Part shown: piece after piece, positions 13,737 to 24,940 of the stretch
Layout: every line of letters begins with the position of its first letter
Numbering within the stretch: position 1 is the stretch's first letter
Assembly (NCBI RefSeq): GCF_907165205.1
Contig: NC_058196.1
Location: 24,718,501-24,782,500 of the forward strand
Direction: 5' to 3'
DNA: 64,000 nucleotides
Origin: Coccinella septempunctata
Lineage: Eukaryota > Arthropoda > Insecta > Coleoptera > Coccinellidae
Translations under genes and position numbers: made by a program
The notes under the pieces: model-generated
What the model was told of the DNA's origin: nothing
Databases searched by the model: none
Seen by the model: only the letters and a program-made list of their open reading frames with translations

Positions 13737-14669
13737 ATGGTATCCTTTTCTGATAAAAAAGGAGAGACAGTCATCTTGAAAATGTTGATCTCTTAGAAAA
13801 ACATATGAAGGTAACACTGGCATATTCTTGAAGATAGGTGATGGGAAGAACTTTCCTACTTCCTACTTTGTTTGATACCATTTCCGAAAGAAAAATTCAA
13901 GGAAAAATTTGAAACATCCTTATTTCATACCAATTTGTTTGTGTTTCTGTTGAAACAAATATATCTTAAAATATCACATTATCTGTCTCATTATAAGTAA
14001 CTCGTCCTATTATATTCTCCAGGTGAAATCTCAGGTGGTAAGTATGCATGATCACCGTCGTTATCATGCCCGATAAACAGGGTATTCCGCGAACTCTAGA
14101 TTCTGGTAATTATTCCTCAGGAATTACCTGTTGAGAACGCGTACCTACTGATAACAAACGGCGGACCAGGAAGTTGTGGTATGCTCGCTGTTAATTAGGT
14201 AGGTTTGTTCGTTACTGACCGTGCCTCCTACCAACTGTAATCGGTGAATGCATTTTGAAGAGATTTCTCACTTCCTGGATTTTCGCTTCCTGTTATTTAT
14301 GCAGAATAGCCAAGTGGATTCTGCACTGAATAATTTGACGTTTCCTCAACTGATACTGATGACGTTCAGCATCACCTTTGTCTGCAAATATAGGTTGGAG
14401 ATGTGAATTTTTGAGTTTTTCATATCGGTTGAGTTATTCATAAACAAATTTTTCCATTAGGCACTGATTTAATTGCAAGGAAAGTCATGGCGTCGGGGTT
14501 GTGGATAAATCACATCAACACTGTTGCAATTTGCTGACGAAGGTCTACCTTTTCACAAACCATGCTAGGATAGAGGGTATTCGTACAGAAATGGAATTAT
14601 TTCGAATAATTATATCTTCGTGTATTTTGTTGGCTACTTGGAACAGAGAGCAAAACAAACTCAATTAAT

Positions 14670-14710
14670 TTGCCGACGTTTCGTCAAATTTATTGACATC
14701 TTCCTTGGCT
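14670..14710 (-). other. Hammerhead-ribozyme-like motif in left palindrome arm
   Basis: Read on the minus strand: GGAAGATG, then a hairpin GTCAA / TTTGAC, then GAAACGTCGG. It matches the motif in the right arm, except that the right arm has GTGAAGA where this copy has GGAAGA. Core similarity to hammerhead ribozymes is partial, so the call is inference only. Confidence 0.25.
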
Positions 14711-15436
14711 AAAAATCAAAAAACAAGGGACATAGTGAGAAGAAGGAATCAACAACCGAACAAACAACAAAAACGGTCCGATTAAAAACTACAATGATTG
14801 ACAATTGAAACAGTAATAAAAAACACAAGTGGAATGAAAGTGAGAAATTACAATAAATAATTTGAAATGATGGACAGAAAAACTATTGAAACAAACATAC
14901 AATACCTCAAATTGATCAAAAATATCTAAATTCAGACATTGTTCCGTGAACGAAAATTGAAATAATTAGGTTCTTCATTAAAAAACATCATTACTGTATC
15001 AGCGATGAGTTAAACAATCAGAATGATTCTAGACAAGCAGGCAATCATATGAGACGCAAACATAAAAGATTTAAATTAATTTATTTTTCTCATATGTCTC
15101 ATATGTTTGCCTGCTTGTCTGGAATCATTCTGATTGTTTAACTCATCGCTGACACAGTAATGATGTTTTTTAATGAAGAACCTAATTATTTCAATTTTCA
15201 TTCACGGAACAATGTCTGAATTTAGATATTTTTGATCAATTTGAGGTATTGTATGTTTGTTTCAATAGTTTTTCTGTCCATCATTTCAAATTATTCATTG
15301 TAATTTCTCACTTTCATTCCACTTGTGTTTTTTATTACTGTTTCAATTGTCAATCATTGTAGTTTTTATCGGACCGTTTTTTTTGTTTGTTCGGTTGTTG
15401 ATTCCTTCTTCTCACTATGTCTTTGTTTTTTGATTT

Positions 15437-15480
15437 TTAGCCTGTGAAGATGTCAATAAATTTGACGAAACGTCGGCAAA
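15437..15480 (+). other. Hammerhead-ribozyme-like motif in right palindrome arm
   Basis: Visible parts are TGAAGATG, a stem GTCAA / TTTGAC around a short AT loop, GAAA, then the self-complementary ACGT followed by C. The order (GA-rich core, stem, GAAA, palindrome, TC) is that of a minimal hammerhead, but one extra T lies between the GA and the stem and the first base of the CUGA core is changed. Probably a fossil or a look-alike. Confidence 0.25.
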
Positions 15481-15682
15481 TGAATTGAGTTTGTTTTGCT
15501 CTTTGTTCCACGTAGCCAACAAAATACATGAAGATATACTCAATTATTGGAACAATTAATTGAACCACCTCTATTTGATTGGTTTTCATATATATATTTC
15601 GAATAATGATAGTTTTTAACAATTTTTTCTCTAAAAATTATATTGCTGAAAAATTCTGTTATTGGTCATCATGTTCCTCCCA

Positions 15683-15935
15683 TACAGGGTGAGTCTTTGA
15701 CTAGTAAAAATATATCAACGGTAGATTTTTCAGGTCAAAAGAAGCACTTTTTTCCTATACCGTTTTTTCCGATTCGGCCTCAATAAAAAGATATAGTCAT
15801 TTTAATTTTTCATAATGAGCTCTGCCACCCCTGGAGAAAAAAAATTCCCTCCAGAATAACTAGCTAAATCTGTGACACAACATATCTGTGGATCTTTTAA
15901 ACAGTGTTGTATTCCGCCAAAGTAAAGTGGCAAAT
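15683..15935. mobile_element. Miniature long-TIR element (GTGAGTC family), copy 2, 5' part only
   Basis: It starts TACAGGGTGAGTCTTTGACT, followed by ACGGTAGATTTTTCAGGTC, CACTTTTTTCCTATACCG and the internal block GAGCTCTGCCACCCCTGGAG also seen in copies at 24.9 and 53.6 kb. No inverted right end was found before the next element at 16572, so this copy appears truncated. Confidence 0.6.
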
Positions 15936-16571
15936 GTGAAGAACTAGCGGAAAAATTAGTCAAAAGATCCACAAATACGTGTGAGCTGACGAATGTTAAA
16001 AGGACTAGGATCTCGAGTAAGCTACAAATCCTTCTCAACAATAATTCATTCGTTACATTCCATCCAATATTCGCGATATTCCACAAGATTCCTTCGGAAT
16101 GATCAAAACAATTCTACGACCGTGGTGTGATGTTGCCACACTGACGTAACCTACCACAATCTTTCCGGATTTCTTTCGTACTGACCTCGTTCTCCAATTG
16201 AGTATTCCTCCAAATCGATTAATGAGTTTCCATTTCACCCACGTGCCATCACGAACCACCTATTGACGAAACTTCGAAACGTCCTCATTATGAAATTCAG
16301 CATTGTTGCAGATCAGAATTAAACTGGGCTGTTAGAATTATAACACTTCGTTACAGAAGTCTCGACTCAGGGAGGTTTTATGGTTTTATTAATATTTACG
16401 TGCAAGCTTTATGATCATAACTGCGGTCAGATTTTAACGCTTCTTTGGATTCTCGAACAGAACGAGTGGTCGAACAAATAGAGCAGAATTTCAACTTAGT
16501 TGTTGAGTCTGAGTGAAAAATGGTTTACTTTTCATTGACTTGGTTACATTAATCCATATTCCAAAATTATA

Positions 16572-17530
16572 TACAAGGTGTCTGTAAACAAATGCGAAGG
16601 ACTTGGGGAGATGATTTCTCGATGAAATAAGCAGGGGTAGTTCTTATAAATTTTTTCGAAATCGACCTCCCATCCAAGATATAGCCCTTGGAAGGCGTTG
16701 ACGAGTTTACAGTTTTTAATTTTTTTTACGGGTTCTAAAAAACAATGGGTCATAAAACTATACATGATATAAAGCACTAAGAAGATGTTACTCACACAAT
16801 TTTTTTAGATCTCATAACTTTATTATTAGGGGTCGAAAATAACAAAATCTTATAATTTTCCTTCGAAAGTTGTTTTCGTGGTATAGATTTTCGAAATTCT
16901 CTTATGGTTTTCCCGAGGGTTTTCCATTAAATTCTGGATAAAAAAGTCTTATGCAAAATTTCGGTTCAGCCAATATTTTTCCCGGAATAAATAAAAAGTT
17001 CATTTCATTTCATCTCATAAAAGTGTTCCATAGAATGACTACCTCCCGCTAAAATACATGCATCAACTCTGCCTCATAGACCTTCGTAAACTGCTTGTAA
17101 GTTTTTATTTATTCCGAGAAAAGTATCGACTGTATCGAAATTCTGCAAGAGCCTTTTTTTCTACAGAATTGAATGGGAAATCGTAAAAAAATTTTATTTT
17201 TCGAAAATCTATCCCACGAAAAAAATTTTTGAAGGAAAATCATAAGGGTTGTTATGATTGTTATCCTAATAACACATCTAGGAGATCCAAAAAAATTATG
17301 TGTGTAACATTTACTTAGTGCTTCACATTATGTATAGTTTTATGAGTCAGTGTATTTAAGAACCCGTAAAAAAAAAATTAAAAACTGTCAACTCGCCATC
17401 GCCTTCCAAAGGCTGTATCTTTAAAGGAAGGTTGATTTGGAAAAAAAAATTATAGGAACTACCCTTGCTTATTTTCATCGAGGAATCATCTCCCTAAGTC
17501 CTTCACATTTGTTAGTAGATACCCTGTATA
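16572..17530. mobile_element. Fold-back element with TIRs of about 420 bp
   Basis: The left end TACAAGGTGTCTGTAAACAA is mirrored by the right end TTGTTAGTAGATACCCTGTA. The inverted similarity continues inward through GGACTTGGGGAGATGATT / AATCATCTCCCTAAGTCC, through AAGCAGGGGTAGTTC / GAACTACCCTTGCTT, to a unique centre of about 100 bp (about 17000-17100). The ends are bounded by TA. There is no transposase frame, so it is non-autonomous. The arms have diverged by point changes and indels, so the insertion is not recent. Confidence 0.75.
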
Positions 17531-17549
17531 CATTTCCGTACACAAAAAA

Positions 17550-18887
17550 TATACAGGGTGTGGCGTAATGAATGGATAATATGGAGCCTGCGGGTAGAGG
17601 ACTAGTTTAAAATGAAGAAGAATTGAACAGAATTCAAAATAATTCAGAATCTTGGCAAAGGATCATAAATATTATCATCTGAGGAATAAAAACAGGACCG
17701 CATTTCGAAAAAATGAAAATATGATTTCGTCCTGTTCCTATTCCCTTGTGACAAGTGTGCCATGCAAAGTGAAAATTGAATTCCTTAGAATAAACTCTGT
17801 ACATAGTTTTTCAAGGCAATATCGAAATTTGTGTAAGGGATGTAAAAAATATAGATTTTGGAGCTTGAATGAAAAATCATGATATTCTGGGTACTGCACT
17901 GAAAATATTGATATTTCATGAACCGTTTGAAAGGGCTTTCTGATATGAACAAACCCATAAAATTTGATCGAAATCGGACCCTGCACTACAGAGTTATGGC
18001 TATCGCCATATTCATGAATCACCCCATATCTCCGAAACTAATAGCCTTATAATACAAATCAGGCAAGTTTTTTGAAAGGCCTGGATGAACTGCAAATTAC
18101 ACCACTTCTGCAGAAAAGTACCTAACAAATAAAAGTCAACTGAAAGTATGTTGGGATCACCGGAAGTCTAAACTGTCCTTCAAGAAGTTGAATGACTTTT
18201 CTACGAACAACAGAGTCTCATCGGTGGAGAAAACGGCGCCACTGTTTTTTGCCTTTTGAAACACTTCAGCGACTACCTGGATTCGCCTCCAGAAAATATA
18301 ACCTCTTTCATGTTCGCTTTGACAGAGTGAAAGTTTCTTCTATGAAAAAAACTGATACCTCTCCAACAGATGGAAACTGTCATGAATCCACGATCTTTCC
18401 ATTACTTTGAACATCTTTGCGTGCCACTTACTTCAAGCGAGAGTTGCCACCAATAACCCATTATTATACCTGATTTAATTCGAGGAATTGTTATGATAAG
18501 AGACCATTACAATTTCCACTGCCGCTTCAAAGTATGCAACTGCTCATCGATACTGCTTTAATGTAACATGATATCTCGCATTTTTGCCTTTCGTGTCGAT
18601 GAAAATACGAGGCAGAAGAAAGTGAACAAATAGCTTCTCGTCAAATCTAAGTGGGTTAAGTTCAGTGTTCACCGTAACTAATTTCCAATGATTCATGAAG
18701 AGGGAATTCCTTTGTCTATTGGGATTGTAACTGGCGTCAAAGAATTTGGGGATTTCAGGTAAGACGGTTTCCTTGGAGTGTGTGAATTTACCTGTTCCTG
18801 AGATCGTCAGGAAATCTTTCGAAATCGCATATCGCACAAACTATACTGTCTCTTTTCATTGCATCATTTCATTATAAATTCTCTATT
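17550..18887. other. Probable decayed transposable-element sequence
   Basis: It begins with ATACAGGGTGTGGCGTAATG, which has the TACAGGGTG end typical of several elements in this window. It continues with minus-strand frames (17738-18022 and 18544-18837) that look coding-like in composition but match no domain I recognise. No matching right end was identified. Confidence 0.3.
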
Positions 18888-19577
18888 CAGAGTGAGTCTT
18901 CGAATCGTACAAATATTTTAGCAGTATATATTCTTGAGGTCAAAAGAAACACTTTTTTCCTTTACCATTTTTGCCGAATCGGCTCGGTTTAAAAGATACA
19001 GGCTGTTGAAAAACGATAAAGAAACATTATTTTTAGTTGTATCAAAATGTATCAAAATGTATCAAACAGTTTTATCGAATGAAATGAATATAGTCATAGT
19101 CTTTCCTTTACTTTCTTTTTCGAACACAAGACATCAACCACGCCTTCCAGTTTTCCCATTTTGACCATTACGTACCATAAAAATACCAAAAAACTAACTC
19201 GGACTCTGTTTGATGAATACTTTAACTTTTTGCCTAATAAAAGTATTCTTTAAATTTTCTCGTATAACGCTCCATTTTCGAATAATTTGATGTTCAAAAG
19301 TTGAAAACGATCTGTAAAATTTGAAAAATTTGATACATTGACCGAATACAACTCTGTTTGAAGAATCCATAGATGTGTATTGTCATAGATTTAGCTAGTT
19401 ATTCTGAAGGTAATTTTGATTTCCAGGGGTGGCACAGCTCATTTTGAAGACTCAATTAAAATGGCTATATCTTTTTATAAAGGTCGAATCGAAAAAATTG
19501 GTATGGGAAAAAAGTGTTTGTTTTGACTTCAAGAATCTACTGTTAAAATATTTGTACGAGTCAAAGACTCACACTGA
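18888..19577. mobile_element. Miniature long-TIR element (GTGAGTC family), copy 3
   Basis: The left end is CAGAGTGAGTCTTCGAATCG and the right end is ACGAGTCAAAGACTCACACTG, with inverted similarity of more than 90 bp through AACAGTAGATTCTTGA-type and AAACACTTTTTTCC-type blocks. The interior carries CCAGGGGTGGCACAGCTC, the reverse complement of the block in copies 2, 4 and 6. So the interior is either inverted between copies or present in both arms of the family ancestor. It also contains three tandem copies of GTATCAAAAT near 19041. Confidence 0.7.
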
Positions 19578-19664
19578 CTAAAATATTGGAAATGGCGAAG
19601 CTAATCCCCTCAAGTCCGTTGCGTCAGATGGGTTAAAGCCGAGGTTGAAGCGGACAGTATATTA

Positions 19665-19712
19665 CCTTCACACCCTGAAGACGCTATTTTGATTGAGAAA
19701 CATTTATAGGGG
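19665..19712 (+). other. Degenerate hammerhead-like motif
   Basis: CCTTCACACCCTGAAGA is followed by CGCTATTTTGATTGA and GAAACA. The context matches the motif at 29333, but the stem is broken (GCTAT against ATTGA) and the palindrome after GAAA is lost. Probably a decayed copy of the same repeat. Confidence 0.3.
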
Positions 19713-20250
19713 TTGAATACGTTATCCTTGCGAAAATCAGGTAATTAAATTAAGGACTATCGACCATATCAATTCAATCAAAAAGAATCCCATTTTGAAA
19801 TCGTCTATATTTGCATAATATATACAAGAATGTGGCGAATGATAGTTAGGTAGTCTCTTCGATATGAAAGCAAGAAAACTTGTAGGTGTATAACTCGTTA
19901 TTATTTATGCACTTCAGAGAATGAAAGGATACCTTAAATCCCTCATGTGAAGAACTAAACTAGATTCAATCCCTGAGGAGTTGAAAGTCATACTAACGCT
20001 TTCAAGACACATTATAAGTACCTACTTTTCGATGTCAACCCCCCATCATCAGTTGACAGTTGACAGTTTGGTACTTTACGGACAGGATAGTAGGTACTGT
20101 CTATCATAACTACATAACTTCATTTTATTCTCAGTTCTTCCAGTGATGAAGTGCCTAAGAAATAGTTTATAAATCACGACATTAAACTTATTTTGGCCTC
20201 AGCGAATTGGGATCAATAAAGCCACTTCAGTACCTAGGTAATATTATATA

Positions 20251-20536
20251 TGTTAGAATTAAGTAAAACACGTGGTTGGTACTTTTTATTCACAAGGTAA
20301 AATGGCGGTCGGTTATCTAACACGTGGAGGTGCACTAACAAAAGGGTCAGGTAAAATCGTACTGCTCGACAGGGAAGTTAACCAAATTATCTATTCGGCC
20401 TGTGCCAAGAGAAAGCAGGTAACATTGGAGCACAGAGTTCACAGAGCATAGGTTCTAGCTCTTATTTTTCCTTCGACATTCGTCGTCGGTCATTATCAGT
20501 ATATTTTAAGGGGGGTCAAATTAACATTTGCTAACA
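20251..20536 (-). repeat. LTR (3' LTR in the element's minus orientation)
   Basis: 286 bp with terminal inverted repeat TGTTAG / CTAACA and internal landmarks ACACGTGGTTGGTACTTTTT and CATTCGTCGTCGGTCATTAT. Identical to 23042-23327. Confidence 0.95.
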
Positions 20537-20842
20537 CGGCCATACTGACCACTGAAACGTCCTCGTTTCACTTAGTAGGCATAAACAATATCTTAATATC
20601 AAACAACATTGTTAAAGGGTGCTTGTAAACATAAAACAGTTGAATCTTTGTGTACATGGCTCTGTTTGATGCGCTGGCTCGCGCTGCGGCATTATTATAG
20701 GTGGAAAAAAGAGCCAAGCGAGAAAAAAACCACCACCGCTTACTGTTTACAGATCAGGTCAGCAAAACACTTGGAATTTCAAAAGTTGATAAAATTGTCA
20801 TTTACAACATATACACTGTTAAATTAGGTTTGTGACATTGCA

Positions 20843-21309
20843 CATAAGTTAGCCTCTACTAGGGACTCCCGTCCAGACCTTACTTGTCAATTGCACAGAA
20901 GTTAGCCTCACTAGCGACCTCCCGTCTAGGCCTTACTTGTCAATATCACAACTGTGAAATTGAACAGAGGTTAGCCTCAACTAGGGACTCCCGTCCGGAC
21001 CTTACTTCTCAATTGCACAGAGTAAGGGGCACTAGCGACATCCCGTCTGGGCCTTACTTGTCAATATCACTACTATAAAATTACACAGAAGTTAGCCTCT
21101 ACTAGGGACTCCCGTCCGGACCTTACTTGTCAATGGCACAGAAGTTAGCCTCACTAGCGACCTCCCGTCTAGGCCTTACTTGTCAATATCACAACTGTGA
21201 AATTGAACAGAGGTTAGCCTCAACTAGGGACTCCCGTCCGGACCTTACTTCTCAATTGCACAGAGTAAGGGGCACTAGCGACATCCCGTCTGGGCCTTAC
21301 TTGTCAATT
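20843..21309. repeat. Higher-order tandem repeat, 243-bp period
   Basis: Eight subunits of about 53-69 bp share the core GTTAGCCTC..CTAG..AC.TCCCGTC..G.CCTTACTT.TCAAT. They form four types (A-B-C-D) repeated twice, giving a 243-bp higher-order unit. The second unit is almost identical to the first: 66-codon frames at 20884 and 21127 repeat. One C/D boundary carries GTAAGGGGCACTAG instead of GTTAGCCTC. The array lies between the integrase-like tail and the 3' LTR, i.e. in the 3' untranslated part of the retroelement. Confidence 0.9.
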
Positions 21310-21539
21310 TTACATATTCGTATTTAAAGTACCGAAAACTTATCATGGAATTTCAAGTGCTTTGGAAAACATTCAACATAAAATGAACATGAGACAATAC
21401 AATGGATCATAACATAACAATAAGAATCTCATAAGGAACAGTATAGAACATAAAATCTGATGGACATGAGAATATTTCACTTCATCATGGCGCATCATTG
21501 AAACTAGCACTCACTCATCACTATTTGCTTTTTTTTAGG

Positions 21540-21650
21540 CCAAGATCTCATTGGTTCTATTCTGGACTCCTACTCTTCTCAAGGCATATAGATCGTTTGG
21601 TAGGACTGCTTGCACTTCGAAAGGTCCAATAAATGTTGGCTTCAGTTTTT
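21540..21650 (-). pseudogene. Relic of integrase C-terminal tail (Ty3/gypsy type)
   Basis: The minus-strand frame of about 36 codons contains LKPTFIGPFEV and AVLPNDLYALRR. This has the K-L-x-P-x-x-x-GP-[YF]-x-V pattern followed by LPN[DG]-x-Y that closes many gypsy-type Pol polyproteins. Nothing upstream encodes reverse transcriptase, so this is the stub left by a large internal deletion of pol. Confidence 0.6.
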
Positions 21651-22119
21651 CTTCATTCGATAGATGTCACCTTCATGGAAATTTTCTGATTAACATCAAT
21701 CGGTAACCTAACCTGGTGTTCGAGGCCTGCCAGCGTTATACTATACTCCTGGATTGCTCAACGGGAACATTTTACATTCTTGAGAGCGCTTGTCTTGTGT
21801 AAATCTTCATAAGAATTCACGTACACAACAGATCAAACTTTTGCAATTGGCTTTGATTTTCCTGAAACATAACAAAGCGCCAGTATCTTATTTTCACTAG
21901 GTATGTTTCGACTAAGTTAGTCGACTCGCTTGAAAATTTTTGTTATTTGACAATATTCGATTTATTCAATACTTTACTAATCGCTCGTCCAATCCTGACA
22001 AGTCTAGATTCAAATCTAATGTGCTAATCGATTGTTACGAACACTGGGTAACTAGAGTTTGACTGAACTTGTTTCTCTCTTTTTCTTAACAAAATAAAAA
22101 TCTTCAGTATGTCCCTTTC

Positions 22120-22936
22120 TATCACAGAAATTACATTCAAGACTGGAATTTTCAGTATTAGAATTAAAACAACGTTTCTTCACAATAATCTAACTTTCTA
22201 TGCCTAAATTTTTCACAGTTCCTACAATTCCCATGAAAGGTTTTGTCTGATTCTGTTTTCAGTAGCTGCTTCATTTTTCTAGTTTTCTACTATTATCTGA
22301 GACTAATATGGAGCGTCGGAATCCTATGAAGAAGGCAATTTCAGCTGCTGCATTTCATTCTTAGGTTCTTGCACTAATAATCTATTCTTAACTTCTACAT
22401 TAGTGATATCATGTGCTATCAAGCTCAACACTATTTTCCACGGAAACTTTTCACAAAGTTTCCTGATCGAATTCAACTTGGCATGAGCATACTCTACTAA
22501 CGAACTAAAATTTGCACTACTAATCAACATGCTAGCTTTAAGCCTCGTGGCCGGAGTTCCTTTCTTAGGGAACGCTATCTCTAAATTCCTAGAAAATGTT
22601 GACCAATTTCTAACTATCGGTTTCCAATTTTGATAAATTTTTGGCTGCACGGCCTTTTAGGGCTTGCCCACAACAGTATCAGACGTACCTGTTCACGAAT
22701 TTAATTTGATCAACTTCCTCAATCCACTCCTTGGTTGAAAAGGATGTATCGTCGGGGTCAAACTGGGCTAACGATAATTATGCGGTCACCACGTGGTCGG
22801 TGTCGTTCCTTAAACTAAACATTTTGGCTAGCAACTCCATCATCTTCATTTGAAGTTGGGCCTGGTTCTCCATTATCCGCATTACCGAAATGGCTTCACT
22901 TTCTTCGGGAGCTTTGTTGAGATTTTGCTGGTCCAT
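22120..22936 (-). pseudogene. Broken gag of the LTR element
   Basis: An ATG at 22936 opens a frame (MDQQNLNKAPEES...) that stops after about 50 codons. Coding-like sequence (QFDPDDTSF, TKEWIEEVDQ) continues past that stop but meets another. The longest open part (22324-22650, 108 codons) contains WSTFSRNLEIAFPKKG and a capsid-like helical stretch ending LVQEPKNEMQ. Further on, degenerate zinc knuckles (CRNCEKFRH and CNFCDRKGH) can be read near 22185-22240 and 22120. There are several nonsense changes, so no functional Gag is made from this copy. Confidence 0.65.
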
Positions 22937-23027
22937 TTCGGCTTATTCTTGTAGATTCTCACAAAACACAAACGATTTTCACTCACAAAATAGGATCCTC
23001 AATTTCTTTTCTCGAAAGAAGAAATTT

Positions 23028-23041
23028 AATCCCACTTCTGA
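23028..23041 (-). other. Probable primer binding site
   Basis: Directly inside the 5' LTR (minus orientation) the sequence is TCAGAAGTGGGATT. From memory this matches the complement of a tRNA-Leu 3' arm, but the expected leading TGGTG is not present. The position is exactly where a primer site should be, and it supports the minus orientation of the element. The tRNA identity is inference. Confidence 0.45.
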
Positions 23042-23327
23042 TGTTAGAATTAAGTAAAACACGTGGTTGGTACTTTTTATTCACAAGGTAAAATGGCGGT
23101 CGGTTATCTAACACGTGGAGGTGCACTAACAAAAGGGTCAGGTAAAATCGTACTGCTCGACAGGGAAGTTAACCAAATTATCTATTCGGCCTGTGCCAAG
23201 AGAAAGCAGGTAACATTGGAGCACAGAGTTCACAGAGCATAGGTTCTAGCTCTTATTTTTCCTTCGACATTCGTCGTCGGTCATTATCAGTATATTTTAA
23301 GGGGGGTCAAATTAACATTTGCTAACA
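23042..23327 (-). repeat. LTR (5' LTR in the element's minus orientation)
   Basis: Identical in length and sequence to 20251-20536. Followed directly by TATA, which duplicates the TATA before the other LTR. Confidence 0.95.
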
Positions 23328-24940
23328 TATATATTATTATTCCTCATTTGGAATCTTCTCAAAACTGGTAAATTTCAGAGCCAGTAAACTCATTATCCTT
23401 CTTAAATATGCTTAAATTAACAGTTGTGGATTTGGACAGAGATATTTATAATTACCGTGAACGTTTATGGTTTCGAAATAATAATCAGCTACCTGAGAAA
23501 TAACTCTCCATTGTTAACATTCTGCATGATAACTATCCTGAAACACGTGTAGCTGATTGGACGATGCTCGTTATCCCATTCGAAAATTTGCGCAAGGGTC
23601 AAAAAGGAACCTCGAGGTGTTTCAGTCAATTATTCTCTTATTAGTGTCAATGGCTATGTGGGAACGGTGTGATATAATGACCAGGTACTATTCTTGAACT
23701 GTGACTTTTATCCTTTAGTTTTAGTTAATTCTGATAATAATGGGATTTTTTGTTACTATTCACAACAGGGGTCATTGGAGTGTTAGGAAATTTATACTTA
23801 TGCTTTCATGGATTTACTTCTCCTCATTCAACGAATATTCTTGTGCGAATTTGTGGATCAAATTTTTTTTAAATGTCCATCGAAAAATTTCTTTTTCTTT
23901 TAGTTTCCATATCCAGTTATCGTTCTCTTTTTTAGTACCAATTTGATAAATTCATAACGAAATAATTACATGGGCTATTATTTTATGTTTGTCTTTTCCG
24001 AGTCTTTTTCTTTTCTGATTTCGTTAAAATAACACGAATCGTTAAACATTGGCGATCCAGGTTCACATTCAAAAGTATTGAGAATTTTGGAAAAATCATA
24101 ATTGCGTAATTAGTAATGACCTAATATATAAGTGAGCTGCGCTTCGAAGCTGAGATCCCTGAAAATATCAAGACCATCCACAATTTATATTCATGAAACA
24201 CCTTGAAAAAAATATCTTGCACCAATCTATTTCGTCACTCAGAGTAATCACCCAATGACGAAACAAACCTAACATTTTCAACGTATTTCAAAGTTGAGAA
24301 ATGCGATAACAAACACCACCAAGTTTTTAGCTTGGTCTATGGTAATCAGGAAACTCAAATCCTTTGCACTTTCAACCGCGACCACAAGGTGTTGTCATTA
24401 TTGTTCGTATCGAACCAACTTACGCCGACAAGAAATATTATAATTCATTTTTTACCGTCTTGGGTGAATAATGAAATGAAACGAAGTGAAAGGCGTCTGT
24501 TTGCTCTAATTCAATCGTTCAATAGAACAAAAAGCATTACGCAGAACGAGGATGGAAGGCGACTTCAGTTGCTGCTAGCCATCTTGAAGGTCCTCATTAT
24601 GTTCGACCATGTCCGTATGGGTTTTCTTGGGTATTTGGGTCGAAGGATCCTGTTGGATTTCTTTTTCGGCTTCCTGGGAGTCTTTATGGAGTCGGGGCTG
24701 ATCTCAAATTTGCAGATTTCGGCATATCTGCAAAAAAAATTATATTCTTACAAGAGAGTGAAGATTATAATAAACTTATAGATGCTCCAAAACATGTTGT
24801 GAATTTGAGGAAAAATTTAAATAGTAAACAGGCTACAATTAATACTTCTCCAACATATAACTCTGTCTGGCAATAAAATTGACTGTTTCCTTTCCGTCGA
24901 AAATACGTTGGCTAGATTATGGCAAGAATTTGACGTTATG
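23328..24940. other. Non-coding stretch with one unrecognised open frame
   Basis: A 149-codon plus-strand frame (24332-24781) begins at TTG, not ATG, and shows no domain. Nothing else is supported. Confidence 0.35.

Larger units (their letters stand above)
14605..15550. repeat. Large palindrome (fold-back), arms about 450 bp
   Basis: The left arm (about 14605-15055) and the right arm (about 15096-15550) are near-identical reverse complements over their whole length, separated by only about 40 bp of AT-rich spacer. Matching landmarks are CTTCGTGTATTTTGTTGGCT on the left against AGCCAACAAAATACATGAAG on the right, and GACAAGCAGGCAATCATATG on the left against CATATGTTTGCCTGCTTGTC on the right. 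Each arm carries the motif GACGAAACGTCGGCAAA near its outer end, part of a hammerhead-like hairpin listed separately. No protein is encoded. It looks like an inverted dimer of a transposable-element end. Confidence 0.85.
20251..23327 (-). mobile_element. Internally deleted LTR retrotransposon with identical LTRs
   Basis: Two 286-bp direct repeats (20251-20536 and 23042-23327) start TGTTAG and end CTAACA. By eye they are identical at every position. They are flanked by a 4-bp TATA direct repeat, the expected target-site duplication. The interior (2505 bp) reads on the minus strand as a gag-like region, two degenerate zinc-knuckle motifs and a short tail resembling the C-terminus of a Ty3/gypsy integrase. 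Protease, reverse transcriptase and RNase H are missing. It is therefore a recently inserted but non-autonomous element that must have been mobilised in trans. Confidence 0.9.

Noticed and set aside
24332..24781. 149-codon plus-strand frame
   Set aside because: Begins at TTG, has no domain, and its composition (long Phe/Leu runs) looks like chance openness.
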